Assembly (NCBI RefSeq): GCF_003634585.1
Contig: NZ_RBLG01000006.1
Span: 1-64,000, forward strand
From: Gillisia mitskevichiae
Lineage (GTDB): Bacteria > Bacteroidota > Bacteroidia > Flavobacteriales > Flavobacteriaceae
DNA length: 64,000 bases
Reading direction: 5' to 3'
Position numbers and translations under genes: made by a program. Below, piece by piece: positions 32,562 to 41,601 of this stretch. The notes beneath the pieces were generated by a model that had not been told where the DNA came from, ran no database searches, and was given only the letters and a program-made list of their open reading frames with translations. Each line of letters starts with the position of its first letter. The stretch's first letter is position 1.

Positions 32562-34013
32562 ATGGTAGATAATCAAAAGGTTACCTGGACACTTTGTCAA
32601 GAATGTCAAGGCAGAGGTAAAAAAAGACGGAGGCTTCGCAAGAAAGTAAAACTCCAATACCAGTATTTATTAGAAGAATTTGAAAAAAACCAGAATCAGG
32701 GTATAGCTCCAGTTCGCCCTAAGGGTAGCCTATATCCATGTTTGAACTGTAATGGTTCTGGATTAATTTCTTCTAGCAGTAATACCATTGTCGATAAAGA
32801 AAATTATCCACATGTAGCTATCATTGGTGGTGGCATAGGTGGTGTGGCACTTGCTGTGGCTTGTTTACACCGCGGTATTCCTTTCACTCTATATGAGCGT
32901 GATAAAAATTTTGATTCCAGGTCTCAAGGCTACGGACTCACTTTACAACAGGCTAGTAAAGCGATCGAGGGATTAGGTATTTTCGTGTTAGATGAAGGAG
33001 TCATTTCAACAAGACATGTAGTGCATACTACAGAAGGAGAAGTGATTGGAGAATGGGGAATAAGAAAATGGGTACAAAAAGATGCGCAAATGCCTCCAAA
33101 ACGCACAAATATACATATTGCACGACAGTCATTACGTTTAGCTTTATTAGAACAACTTGGGGGACAAGATAAAATCCAATGGGGGCATCAATTAACTGGT
33201 CTTAGAGAAAGTAAAGCTAATGGTGTTGAGTTGGAATTTCAGGTGAATGGAGAAATAAGGAGTGCCAAAGCAGATCTTGTAGTTGGAGCCGATGGGATAC
33301 GTAGTTCTGTGCGTAGATTGTTGATTGGTGATGATAGAAATCCCTTACGTTATCTTGGATGTATTGTCATTTTAGGCATTTGCCCATTAGAGTCTCTAAA
33401 AGGTGTTAGTAGTTCTCTATTGGATTCTGCTACTGTATTTCAAACTGCAAATGGCACAGAGAGAATCTACATGATGCCTTATACTTCCGAATCAATAATG
33501 TGGCAACTTAGCTTTCCAATGTCAGAAAAAGAAGCTAAGGTCTTGAGTGTTCTAGGACCTAAAGCACTTAAGAAAGAAGCACTTCGTAGAACTAAATGGC
33601 ATGATCCCATTCCTCAGATCTTAGAAGCAACTCAGGAAGCACAGGTTTCAGGATATCCCGTATATGATAGAGAATTACTTACACCAGAATTGTTGCAAAC
33701 TCTAGGGCAAGTGACTTTATTAGGAGATGCGGCTCATCCTATGAGCCCTTTTAAAGGACAGGGAGCAAATCAGGCGCTGTTAGATGCACTTTCTCTTGCT
33801 CGTAGTATTCATAGAAACTGTAAGTACTTATCTCAATGGAGAGAAGCCCGTCTTAGGGAAACTGTATTAAAAGATTTTGAATTAGAAATGTTAGAACGCA
33901 GCGCTTCAAAAGTGAAAGATTCTGCAGAGGCAGCAAAATTCCTGCATTCTGAAGTTGTACTCCATGTTGGAGATGAGCCAAGAGGAAGGTTTCTAAAGAA
34001 AAATGATTTGTAA
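32562..34013 (+). CDS. FAD-dependent monooxygenase with N-terminal DnaJ-like zinc module
   Basis: Starting at ATG 32562 (AGGAAG seven bases ahead), the product is 483 residues. Residues about 12-70 hold two CxxCxGxG-type motifs (CQECQGRG and CLNCNGSG), like half of a DnaJ zinc-binding domain. The rest is a UbiH/PHBH-type flavoprotein: VAIIGGGIGGVALAVAC (FAD ADP part), DLVVGADGIRSSVRR (DG motif), LLGDAAHPMSPFKGQGANQAL (FAD ribityl part). It should hydroxylate an aromatic or similar substrate with NAD(P)H. The zinc module is unusual for this class; it may bind a partner or substrate protein. Apparently monocistronic. Confidence 0.88.
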   Translation: MVDNQKVTWTLCQECQGRGKKRRRLRKKVKLQYQYLLEEFEKNQNQGIAPVRPKGSLYPCLNCNGSGLISSSSNTIVDKENYPHVAIIGGGIGGVALAVACLHRGIPFTLYERDKNFDSRSQGYGLTLQQASKAIEGLGIFVLDEGVISTRHVVHTTEGEVIGEWGIRKWVQKDAQMPPKRTNIHIARQSLRLALLEQLGGQDKIQWGHQLTGLRESKANGVELEFQVNGEIRSAKADLVVGADGIRSSVRRLLIGDDRNPLRYLGCIVILGICPLESLKGVSSSLLDSATVFQTANGTERIYMMPYTSESIMWQLSFPMSEKEAKVLSVLGPKALKKEALRRTKWHDPIPQILEATQEAQVSGYPVYDRELLTPELLQTLGQVTLLGDAAHPMSPFKGQGANQALLDALSLARSIHRNCKYLSQWREARLRETVLKDFELEMLERSASKVKDSAEAAKFLHSEVVLHVGDEPRGRFLKKNDL

Positions 34014-34182
34014 AAACCATCTATCATAACCCAACTAATACAAAATACCTCAACAATTTTAGCGCAAGAAAGTTCTAACTAATAACCCTGTGAAAACTTG
34101 AAATATTAAGGTTCTCCATCACATAAATCTACTAAAATTTCTAATAGATTAATTATCATATATTTATAGAAAGCGATTTCTA

Positions 34183-34923
34183 ATGATAAGATTCTTTAGG
34201 AAAATTAGGCAACAACTACTTTCTCAAGATAAGTTCAGCAAATACCTACTATATGCTGTTGGAGAAATTTTACTTGTGGTTATTGGAATTTTAATTGCCT
34301 TGCAAATAAACAACTTTAATGAAGATCGTAAAGCACGAGATAAAGAGCAAATTGTTCTTAAAAATTTAAAAGAGGATTTTTTAGCTAATCAAAAGATCAT
34401 CGATAGAAGTCTGGCTGTACATGAATATCATTTGAATGAATTAAAATCCTATTTAAAACATCTTGGACCGAATGTTCCGGCCTTAACCGATTCCATTTAT
34501 AAGTTTGATGTATCAGACTATGGTAAATTAAATTTAATCAATGGGACATTGCAAGCTGTTATTAATACAGACAAATTTGAAATAATTCAAAACGAACTTC
34601 TAAAAAAGAAACTTTCTACCTACCCAAGCATCTTTGCCACTTATAAAGAATTTGAGGATGTTAATAGAGATATTGTGATTAATAAGCATAGAGCACTGGG
34701 CGAAAAATATACTTCGATCCTAAGATTAGACGAATCCTTATTAGATATAGCTGAACCTCATAAATCAGACTTTCTAGCTTGGGCCAGAGATCCACAACAT
34801 CAAAATAATACAGTAAACAGAATTAATATTATTAGAAATAAATTGATTCCAGCACTCATGGAAGTGCAAGCAAAAAATCATGAAATATTAGAACTTCTAG
34901 ATGAAGAGATAAGAAAAGAATAA
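34183..34923 (+). CDS. DUF6090-family membrane protein
   Basis: The product has 246 residues. It starts MIRFFRKIRQQLLSQDKFSKYLLYAVGEILLVVIGILIALQINNFNEDRK, the hallmark N-terminus of this Flavobacteriia family: basic amphipathic start, one membrane span (about 25-44), then a helical soluble part. The function of the family is not known. It converges with the methyltransferase gene downstream. Confidence 0.85.
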   Translation: MIRFFRKIRQQLLSQDKFSKYLLYAVGEILLVVIGILIALQINNFNEDRKARDKEQIVLKNLKEDFLANQKIIDRSLAVHEYHLNELKSYLKHLGPNVPALTDSIYKFDVSDYGKLNLINGTLQAVINTDKFEIIQNELLKKKLSTYPSIFATYKEFEDVNRDIVINKHRALGEKYTSILRLDESLLDIAEPHKSDFLAWARDPQHQNNTVNRINIIRNKLIPALMEVQAKNHEILELLDEEIRKE

Positions 34924-34933
34924 TCGAAAGTGA

Positions 34934-34960
34934 GGTTTTTATAAATAGTTTAAAACCACC
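34934..34960. terminator. Possible weak bidirectional terminator
   Basis: GGTTTTT and AAAACC face each other across a short loop between two convergent genes. The stem is short and AT-rich, so this is tentative. Confidence 0.3.
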
Positions 34961-34984
34961 AAGATTGAAATCATTATATTTTTT

Positions 34985-35668
34985 TCAAAATATCGTGTAT
35001 AAAGTAGTTACAATAATGCCTTTGCCATTATTTGGTGCAACCGATAATAATTGTTTTTCTTCTATTATCTTAAAATTAAATGGTGCCTCCAATAAATTAA
35101 TACCACTTTGTATTTTAATTCTATTCCCTTGTCCTGAAATAATATCTTTATTGGCCGTAAAATCTACATCGGGCAAATGCTCTGTTAAAATAACATATTT
35201 AAAATCTGCTAATTTATTTACTATTCTATGTATTTCTGCATTCGATAAATGTTGTAACACTTGTCTTAATATAGCACAATCCCCCACAGGTAAATTATCT
35301 GTAGCAATATCCAAACAATGAAATTCTAAATTTTCTTCTTTAAATGTTTCCTTGTTATGCTCTATCAGTTTCTTTACAATATCTACCGCGACATATTTCT
35401 TAGTATGCTTTACCAGTTCTTTACCTACATTAAAATCCCCACAACCCAAATCGCATACATTAAGAGGAGCTTTAAATGAGTTTAAAAAAGATGTTATCAC
35501 ATCTATATATGGATTTACTATCTCCGGAAGATGCGATCCTTCCCCAGAATAAAACTGAAAATTATTACCACCCCATAAATTCATTTCATAGACCTGCTCC
35601 ATTGCAGCCTTTGTTGGCCAAGGCTTCTTTATTTTTTTTATCTCATTTTCTTTCTTGTTCATAAGCAA
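34985..35668 (-). CDS. Class I SAM-dependent methyltransferase
   Basis: The product has 227 residues. Motif I is LNVCDLGCGDFNVGKELV (about 72-89), followed by YVAVDIVKKLIEHN (motif II acidic residue) and HCLDIATDNLPVGDCAILRQVLQHLSNAEI, which has the acceptor-site region of small-molecule methyltransferases. It transfers a methyl group from S-adenosylmethionine; the substrate is unknown. It is on the minus strand, convergent with the DUF6090 gene. Confidence 0.82.
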   Translation of the reverse strand: MLMNKKENEIKKIKKPWPTKAAMEQVYEMNLWGGNNFQFYSGEGSHLPEIVNPYIDVITSFLNSFKAPLNVCDLGCGDFNVGKELVKHTKKYVAVDIVKKLIEHNKETFKEENLEFHCLDIATDNLPVGDCAILRQVLQHLSNAEIHRIVNKLADFKYVILTEHLPDVDFTANKDIISGQGNRIKIQSGINLLEAPFNFKIIEEKQLLSVAPNNGKGIIVTTLYTIF

Positions 35669-35737
35669 CCTATCGGTCTACGGAAACTATTAATTCAAAA
35701 TAATATGTATGTAGATCTACATATTTAAACAAACCTA

Positions 35738-35900
35738 CAACATCAATTCAAAGAATGTTCAAAATACGAATTTCTGGCAGGTTGCAGATATTCCATTGAA
35801 AAGTGATATTTTAGACATCTAGTTATAAATAACTAAGCCAACAAGCCCGATAGTTATCGGGAGGCGTCCCTACTTCACGTTACTTGTATTAATAAGAACT
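35738..35900 (+). repeat. Isolated attC-like relic upstream of a TlpA gene
   Basis: It keeps CCTACAACATC at the left, GAAAAGTGATATTTTAGAC at 35798, AACTAAGCCAACAAG, the palindrome CCCGATAGTTATCGGG, GGCGTCCCTACTTCACG and TTACTTG at the right. The order equals a full attC with an insertion. It ends some 30 bp before the TlpA-like gene, as a real attC would. Confidence 0.7.
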
Positions 35901-35927
35901 CAAAAGGCTTTACAAAATCAGGTATCT

Positions 35928-36926
35928 ATGATAAAAAAATTACTTTTCCTTTCAGTGTTCATAATTTTTTCATGTTCAGAAGAAAAAAAGGAAAGCTTTA
36001 GTTTAACAGGCAAGACAGATAAATTAGAAAATCAGAGTACATTATACTTACACGATTTGGTAAATAATAAAACCTTGGATTCTGCCATTGTAAAGAATGG
36101 CCAATTTCAGTTTGATAAAGAATTACCAAATTATCCATTCTGGGCTATTATTCATACAAAGGACAGGTCCATTAATAAAGATATCTGGATAGAAGATAAA
36201 ACCATGACCTTAGATGCAACTAATACAGTTTTTAGCAAGGCTAAGATCACAGGATCTGAATCCAATAAATTGATCACAGAACTTTATGAAAATGTCGATT
36301 TTACAAAACGAAAGGAATTAAAGGAGAAAGAGAAAGAATTTATAGAACAACATCCAGAAAGTATTATTAGTGCGTTTTTACTATCAGGGAATTTAAGTAC
36401 ATGGGGATTAAGTGAGACTAAAAGATTATTTCAAAGTTTCCCAGAAACAAACAAAATATCTCATTTTGGTGAGAAAATCTCGATATATGTAAAAACTTCT
36501 ACTGCTCCAGAGATTGGTGAAGATTTCTTGGATATTTCTATGGAAAATCCAGATGGAGAAATTAAGAAATTATCAGATCTTAAAGGCAAGGTGATACTTC
36601 TTGAATACTGGGCTGCTTGGTGCTTACCATGTAGAAAGGACAACCCTGAATTAGTGAAAATTTATAATGAATATCATTCTAAAGGTTTTGAAATATATGC
36701 AGTTTCTTTGGATAGAGATAAAGATAATTGGGTGAATGCAATTAATCAAGATAATTTAGAATGGACTCACGTAAGTGATCTTCAGAAACCAAATAAAGCT
36801 GCAAAATTATATGGAGTTACTTCTATCCCCGATAGTTTTTTAATTGGCAGGGATGGAAAGCTAATTGAAAACAAATTAAGAGGTGATGATCTAAGAAAGA
36901 AATTAGATGAAATATTTACCAAATAG
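35928..36926 (+). CDS. TlpA-like thioredoxin lipoprotein with DUF4369 domain
   Basis: The product has 332 residues: a lipoprotein signal (FIIFSCSEE, Cys at about 16), a DUF4369 beta domain (FSLTGKTDKLENQSTLYLHDL, about 24-115), a helical linker, and a thioredoxin fold with YWAAWCLPCRKDNPE (cysteines near 232 and 235) and TSIPDSFLIGRDG. It is an envelope thiol-disulfide exchange protein. It is close in design to the cassette genes at 2902 and 9426, and an attC relic lies right upstream, so it may be a former cassette (inference). Confidence 0.9.
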   Translation: MIKKLLFLSVFIIFSCSEEKKESFSLTGKTDKLENQSTLYLHDLVNNKTLDSAIVKNGQFQFDKELPNYPFWAIIHTKDRSINKDIWIEDKTMTLDATNTVFSKAKITGSESNKLITELYENVDFTKRKELKEKEKEFIEQHPESIISAFLLSGNLSTWGLSETKRLFQSFPETNKISHFGEKISIYVKTSTAPEIGEDFLDISMENPDGEIKKLSDLKGKVILLEYWAAWCLPCRKDNPELVKIYNEYHSKGFEIYAVSLDRDKDNWVNAINQDNLEWTHVSDLQKPNKAAKLYGVTSIPDSFLIGRDGKLIENKLRGDDLRKKLDEIFTK

Positions 36927-37479
36927 TCTCGAATACATACAATTATAAGATATACCATCTTAAAAAATTAAAGTACTTAAGTAAGATCTATTAATTGCAA
37001 CTATTCTAGCAAATATTTCTTTGGGCTTGGACATAAAACGATTAGAGAACCTACTAAGTGGAAATCTTACAGGTAAGTCTTTTTATTATTTCTAATTATC
37101 ACTTTAATTATTCTAAGTGTAATACATTCTGTCTGATATTAAATCCTAAATTAAAATTTCCCTCTACCAGATTTTATGGATCAACACTTTCCCCAACGAT
37201 ACTAGTTGATTAGGATCAAATTATTGAAAAAAAACCAACTCGATCTTTTCTTAAAATAGCTAGTATCAAAACTTAAAGTGATGATTTAGATTATTTCAAT
37301 TCAATTATAATTAACAGACCTTAGCTAAAAAAATAAGCTTAAAATAGAAATTTAGATCCCAAGCTTATATTTTGTGTAGAAAATATCAAAAAAAACTTTA
37401 ATTAAATTTTAAGAAAGATCGGCCTATATCGATAATGGAAACCTAGATGCCCCAACTAATATTTAGTAATTTTGCACCT
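36927..37479. other. Intergenic stretch without a supported gene
   Basis: About 550 AT-rich bases with many stops. No RNA gene or repeat is recognised. A TAATTTTG -7-like box at 37467-37474 ends five bases before the ATG at 37480, which would give an almost leaderless transcript if used. Confidence 0.5.
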
Positions 37480-38259
37480 ATGAATAAAATTGATATTCGC
37501 ACGGTAAATGTGGTGCAATATGTACAAGCCTTGCGGGAAGGTGGCTCACTACCTGCCATTGTAAAAGCAGATGATGATTTTCTCTATGTTATTAAATTTA
37601 GAGGTGCAGGCCAGGGTAAAAAAGCCTTGATAGCAGAGTTCATAGGTGGAGAATTAGCACGCGCTATAGGTTTAAATGTTCCTGAGCTCGTCTTTATGGA
37701 TCTTGACGATTCATTTAGTAAGACAGAACCAGACGAGGAAATTCAAGATTTATTAAAATTTAGTGTTGGATTAAATCTTGGCTTACATTTCTTATCAGGT
37801 TCCATAACCTACGATCCATTAGTTAGTGAAGTAGATCCATTAACTGCTTCAAAAGTAGTCTTATTGGATAGTATTATTAGCAACATAGATAGAACTACCA
37901 AAAACACCAATTTACTGCATTGGAATAAGGAGCTCTGGATAATTGACAATGGAGCTAGTTTTTATTTCCACCATGATTGGAAAACTTGGGAAAACCATCT
38001 TACGAGAACTTTCCCTCTAATTAAAGACCATGTTCTTTTACAAAAAGCATCACAGTTAGAAGAGGCATCCAAAGAGATCTTGCAATACATTGGTGAAGAT
38101 CGTATTAAAGAAATAATCTATAGTATCCCTGAGGATTGGCTTTTAAGTGAGTCTGATATTATGACTAGTAATGAAATGAGAGAAGCTTATATCCTGTTCT
38201 TAAAAACTAGGCTTTCAAAAATTGATATTTTAATTAAAGAAGCTAGAGATGCAAGATAG
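37480..38259 (+). CDS. HipA-like kinase-fold protein
   Basis: Starting at ATG 37480, the product is 259 residues. The segments LPAIVKADDDFLYVIKFRGAGQGKKAL (nucleotide-binding strands with Lys), LLDSIISNIDRTTKNTNLL (catalytic-loop-like D-R-xx-xN) and LWIIDNGASFYF (metal-binding D-N-G) follow HipA/PI3K-like kinase order. It overlaps the DUF3037 gene by 11 bases; HipA-like/DUF3037 pairs recur in many genomes. A kinase role and a toxin-antitoxin-like role are both possible; neither is shown. Confidence 0.75.
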   Translation: MNKIDIRTVNVVQYVQALREGGSLPAIVKADDDFLYVIKFRGAGQGKKALIAEFIGGELARAIGLNVPELVFMDLDDSFSKTEPDEEIQDLLKFSVGLNLGLHFLSGSITYDPLVSEVDPLTASKVVLLDSIISNIDRTTKNTNLLHWNKELWIIDNGASFYFHHDWKTWENHLTRTFPLIKDHVLLQKASQLEEASKEILQYIGEDRIKEIIYSIPEDWLLSESDIMTSNEMREAYILFLKTRLSKIDILIKEARDAR

Positions 38260-38632
38260 ATATACTTTTGAATACGCTATAATTAGGATCGTCCCCAAAG
38301 TAGAGCGAGAGGAGTTCTTTAACGTAGGTGTTATTTTATTTAGTAAACGAAAGAAATTTCTTGGCATTAAATATTATATAGATCCAGAAAAATTAGCAGC
38401 TTTCTCACCTGATGTTGAGTTAAAGGTTTTTGAAGATTATTTAAAGGCATGGGAACTTGTTTGTAAAGGCTCACCCGCAGGAGGAAAAATAGGTGCTATG
38501 GAATTATCAGATAGATTTAGATGGTTATCTGCGTGTAGAAGCACGATCATTCAAAGCTCCAAAACACACCCTGGTTTAAGCGAGGATCCTCAAAAAACAT
38601 TAGAGGATATCTTTAATAAACAGGTTCTTTAA
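38249..38632 (+). CDS. DUF3037 protein
   Basis: The product has 127 residues. It opens YTFEYAIIRIVPKVEREEFFNVGVILFSKRKKFLG, the DUF3037 signature, and has a conserved end region with RFRWLSACRSTIIQSSKTHPGLS. It overlaps the HipA-like gene and is certainly co-translated with it. The biochemical role is unknown; an accessory or inhibitor of the kinase-like partner is a guess from genome context. Confidence 0.85.
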   Translation: MQDRYTFEYAIIRIVPKVEREEFFNVGVILFSKRKKFLGIKYYIDPEKLAAFSPDVELKVFEDYLKAWELVCKGSPAGGKIGAMELSDRFRWLSACRSTIIQSSKTHPGLSEDPQKTLEDIFNKQVL

Positions 38633-38686
38633 GTAGAATTTTAATAAAAAGTAGGTTGAATTTACAACCTCTGAAAATTGAAAATT

Positions 38687-40531
38687 ATGAAAGACAATAA
38701 AATGCTGAACTATATTAAAGATGTATTAGAAAATATGCCAACTGGTTGGTTAAATCTTACAACTCATAGGCTAGATATATATGATGAAAAATTAGCTAAA
38801 ACTCAATTCTTAGATCAATTTGAAGAGTTGTTTGAGAACAATAATTCTAAATCTTCTGCACTAAATGCACTACCCACAGCATACGATTATATTCGGTTGG
38901 GACATCCGCTATCTAGTGTGTTAGAATGGGTAATTGCTAATTTAAATGATCTTAAATCTGAAAATGTAATTAGTTTTTCATCAAAGACGATCCCTGTTTT
39001 AGCTGTACTAAGAAAAAATTTGTTGGAGAATAAAAATACTCAAATTACCTATACGGGCGAATTACCAAGTTTCTTTGATGCTGAAATAGTGAAAAGTGTT
39101 TATGCTTATAAATTCGAATTAAAGAAAGTAAATAACATTGAAGAGATTCCGGCATTTGACGGAAGTAGTATTTATATTTCCCAACAATCTGAAATTGGAG
39201 ATTTAAATCTTCACCCTAATATTGACTTTTACCTAAGTCTGCATGGAACTCTTGGAAGCGTTTTAGCAATAAATGGTGAAGCAAATGAAAATTACGTCTC
39301 AGACATCCAACATGTTAGAAGAAGAGAGACAATTGCAATGACGCCAGCTAATTCTCTTACTGCTTTAAAGGCTATAACAGATAAATCCTCTTTTAAAAAT
39401 GAAGAAAAAGATGTGGAGACCAACAAAGCCAATGTTTTAAATTCAATTAAGGAGATCACTGGTACAACCTTAACACCTCTTGTTGCCTCTAGTGGACTTT
39501 CTATTCAATATGCCATTATGATGGGATTAATTCATGATGCACTAGACAAACATCAAGGAAAAGCTATTAAATTTATTGTACCTCCAAATTGTTATGGAGG
39601 AACTAATGATCAAGCAAGACGTGTTGCTGCTTGTCTAGATAATGTTGAAGTGGTGGATTTACTTGTAGATGGTGATAATGAAATGGTGCAAAGTATTGAT
39701 ACTATTTTAGATCAAATCGCTAAAGAAGATGCAGTATCTTACATTATTGCAGAAATCCCCACCAATCCCAGAGTGGAAGTTCCAGACCTTTTAAAATTAA
39801 AAGAAGTCTTAAGCCAAGAGCGTAAAACTGCAACTGGTGAAATCGCTATAGACCCAGTCTTTATTTTAGACCAAACATTTTGCCCGAATTTTCACTTTCT
39901 AGGGGAAGGTAAAATACTTTCAAAAGTGAGAGCCATTTCTTATGCTAGCGGATCTAAATTTCCAAGCGGTGGAAAATGTACTGCTGGATATGCGGTAGGA
40001 AATAATAAAACGGATGCTTTAATGGAAAAAATAGAAAAGCATCTAGAACTTTGCGATAACGAGGCAACAGCTCTGCAATATGAAATCTTAGCCAAACAAT
40101 TGCCTTCTATGAATCAAAGGATAATTGATGCTTATAAAAACACTCGTGAATTTGTGAATTTCATCCATGAAACTTTACCAGCTGCTAAAATCAATTTTGT
40201 TTCAGAAGAACTAGCAGATCAAGGATTTACTCCATCTGTATTTTCATTAGATCTTCCTACCAAAGGTTCTACAAAAGAGGAAAAAGAAGCCTATAAAAGA
40301 GCCTTAAATCTTAAATTAATTAATTTAATGATTACAGAAATTCCAAATGAAAGTAAGTATTGTGTGAGTTATGGACAGTTAAATGGATGCTACTGGACAA
40401 TTCCAGCAACATCTACTCAAGGAACAACAAAAGAAGGTGATAAGGATTATATTATTCGCGCCTCACTTTCTCCTAATCTGGATCTTGACTTACATAAAAA
40501 AGTCTTTTTGGATTTTGTTGAAAGTATTTAA
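38687..40531 (+). CDS. Cys/Met-metabolism PLP-dependent enzyme (cystathionine synthase/lyase-like)
   Basis: Starting at ATG 38687, the product is 614 residues, longer than the usual 380-400. The C-terminal two thirds have the fold-type-I layout: LVASSGLSIQYAIMMG, ILDQTFCPNFHFLGEG, and ISYASGSKFPSGGKCTAGY, where Lys in SGSK or nearby should bind PLP. The N-terminal 200 residues are extra. Enzymes of this class make or break cystathionine or release thiols from sulfur amino acids. The exact reaction is uncertain. Confidence 0.75.
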   Translation: MKDNKMLNYIKDVLENMPTGWLNLTTHRLDIYDEKLAKTQFLDQFEELFENNNSKSSALNALPTAYDYIRLGHPLSSVLEWVIANLNDLKSENVISFSSKTIPVLAVLRKNLLENKNTQITYTGELPSFFDAEIVKSVYAYKFELKKVNNIEEIPAFDGSSIYISQQSEIGDLNLHPNIDFYLSLHGTLGSVLAINGEANENYVSDIQHVRRRETIAMTPANSLTALKAITDKSSFKNEEKDVETNKANVLNSIKEITGTTLTPLVASSGLSIQYAIMMGLIHDALDKHQGKAIKFIVPPNCYGGTNDQARRVAACLDNVEVVDLLVDGDNEMVQSIDTILDQIAKEDAVSYIIAEIPTNPRVEVPDLLKLKEVLSQERKTATGEIAIDPVFILDQTFCPNFHFLGEGKILSKVRAISYASGSKFPSGGKCTAGYAVGNNKTDALMEKIEKHLELCDNEATALQYEILAKQLPSMNQRIIDAYKNTREFVNFIHETLPAAKINFVSEELADQGFTPSVFSLDLPTKGSTKEEKEAYKRALNLKLINLMITEIPNESKYCVSYGQLNGCYWTIPATSTQGTTKEGDKDYIIRASLSPNLDLDLHKKVFLDFVESI

Positions 40532-40602
40532 GTTCGTTGGGAGGTGATAATAGTCTCCAAATTTATTTGGTTTAATTAGATTTAAGAAGTTAATAGAAAA
40601 TT

Positions 40603-41445
40603 ATGAAAAACTTAATCTTAAATAATGGAAATAAAATTCCAATAGTTGGATTTGGAACCTACAAATCTACAGAACAAGAAGGAATAGAATCGGTTAAAAC
40701 TGCTATTTCAAATGGCTATTCTCTAATAGATACTGCATCGAAATATGGTAATGAAGAAGCTATTGGGAAAGGAATCAAAGAAAGCGGGGTATTAAGGGAA
40801 GATGTTTATGTAACTACGAAATTGTGGCGTGAGAATTTAGGATATGAATCTACAAAAATAGAATTCGAAAAATCTTTAAAAAGACTTAACCTAGATTACC
40901 TTGATCTTTACTTAATACATTGGCCTGCTAATGCTAAAAATTATGATAACTGGCAAAAAACCAATGCAGATACTTGGCGCGCAATGGAAGAATTACAAGC
41001 TGCAGGCAAAATAAAATCTATTGGGGTAAGTAATTTTTTTCAAGAGCATTTAGAGGCTTTATTTCTAACTGCCAATGTAATTCCAGCAATTAATCAAATA
41101 GAATTTCATCCAGGTTATTGGCAACAAGAATTAGTTGAATTCTGTAAAAAACAAAAAATTGCAGTTGAATCATGGTCTCCCTTGGCAAGAGGAAAAGTAT
41201 TCGAAAATGAAGTATTAAAAGAAATCGCCAACAAGCACAACAAATCTGTTTCACAAATTTGTTTACGATGGATCATTCAACACGATGTAATTGTAATTCC
41301 CAAATCTACCTCTCCTAAGAGAATTGCAGAGAATATAGATCTTTTTAATTTTGAATTGAATTCATTAGAAATGGATCTAATCAACAAACTTCCAGAGATG
41401 GGTTTTAGTGGAGAATTGCCTAACAACTGGCCAGATAGGGTTTAA
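40603..41445 (+). CDS. Aldo/keto reductase
   Basis: The product has 280 residues, typical of the family. The motifs are in place: PIVGFGTYKSTEQE, LIDTASKYGNEEAIGKGI (catalytic Asp and Tyr), YVTTKLWRENLGYE (Lys), LDLYLIHWP (His), SIGVSNF, and VIPKSTSPKRIAENIDLFNF (NADPH-binding loop). It reduces aldehydes or ketones with NADPH in the cytoplasm; the substrate range cannot be read from sequence. It is 70 bp downstream of the PLP enzyme gene and may share its transcript. Confidence 0.9.
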   Translation: MKNLILNNGNKIPIVGFGTYKSTEQEGIESVKTAISNGYSLIDTASKYGNEEAIGKGIKESGVLREDVYVTTKLWRENLGYESTKIEFEKSLKRLNLDYLDLYLIHWPANAKNYDNWQKTNADTWRAMEELQAAGKIKSIGVSNFFQEHLEALFLTANVIPAINQIEFHPGYWQQELVEFCKKQKIAVESWSPLARGKVFENEVLKEIANKHNKSVSQICLRWIIQHDVIVIPKSTSPKRIAENIDLFNFELNSLEMDLINKLPEMGFSGELPNNWPDRV

Positions 41446-41455
41446 GAATATTGGT

Positions 41456-41550
41456 TTGCAACCCAAAAAAACATAATAGATTAAAAAGTGATATTTTAGA
41501 CTATAATTAACATACAACCAAATCACAAAGCTAGCATCCCTACTCTACTT
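41456..41550 (+). repeat. Isolated attC-core relic upstream of the Kelch gene
   Basis: AAAAAGTGATATTTTAGAC at 41483, then ACATACAACCAAATCACAAA and GCATCCCTACTCTAC, in attC order. The arms are gone. Confidence 0.6.
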
Positions 41551-41601
41551 TGAATGTTTTTATAATGGACTTTTAACCTCTAGAGTATGGATATTTTTAA
41601 T

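Noticed and set aside
34965-35664. Plus-strand frames opposite the methyltransferase gene
   Set aside because: The minus-strand gene has clear SAM-binding motifs over the same region.
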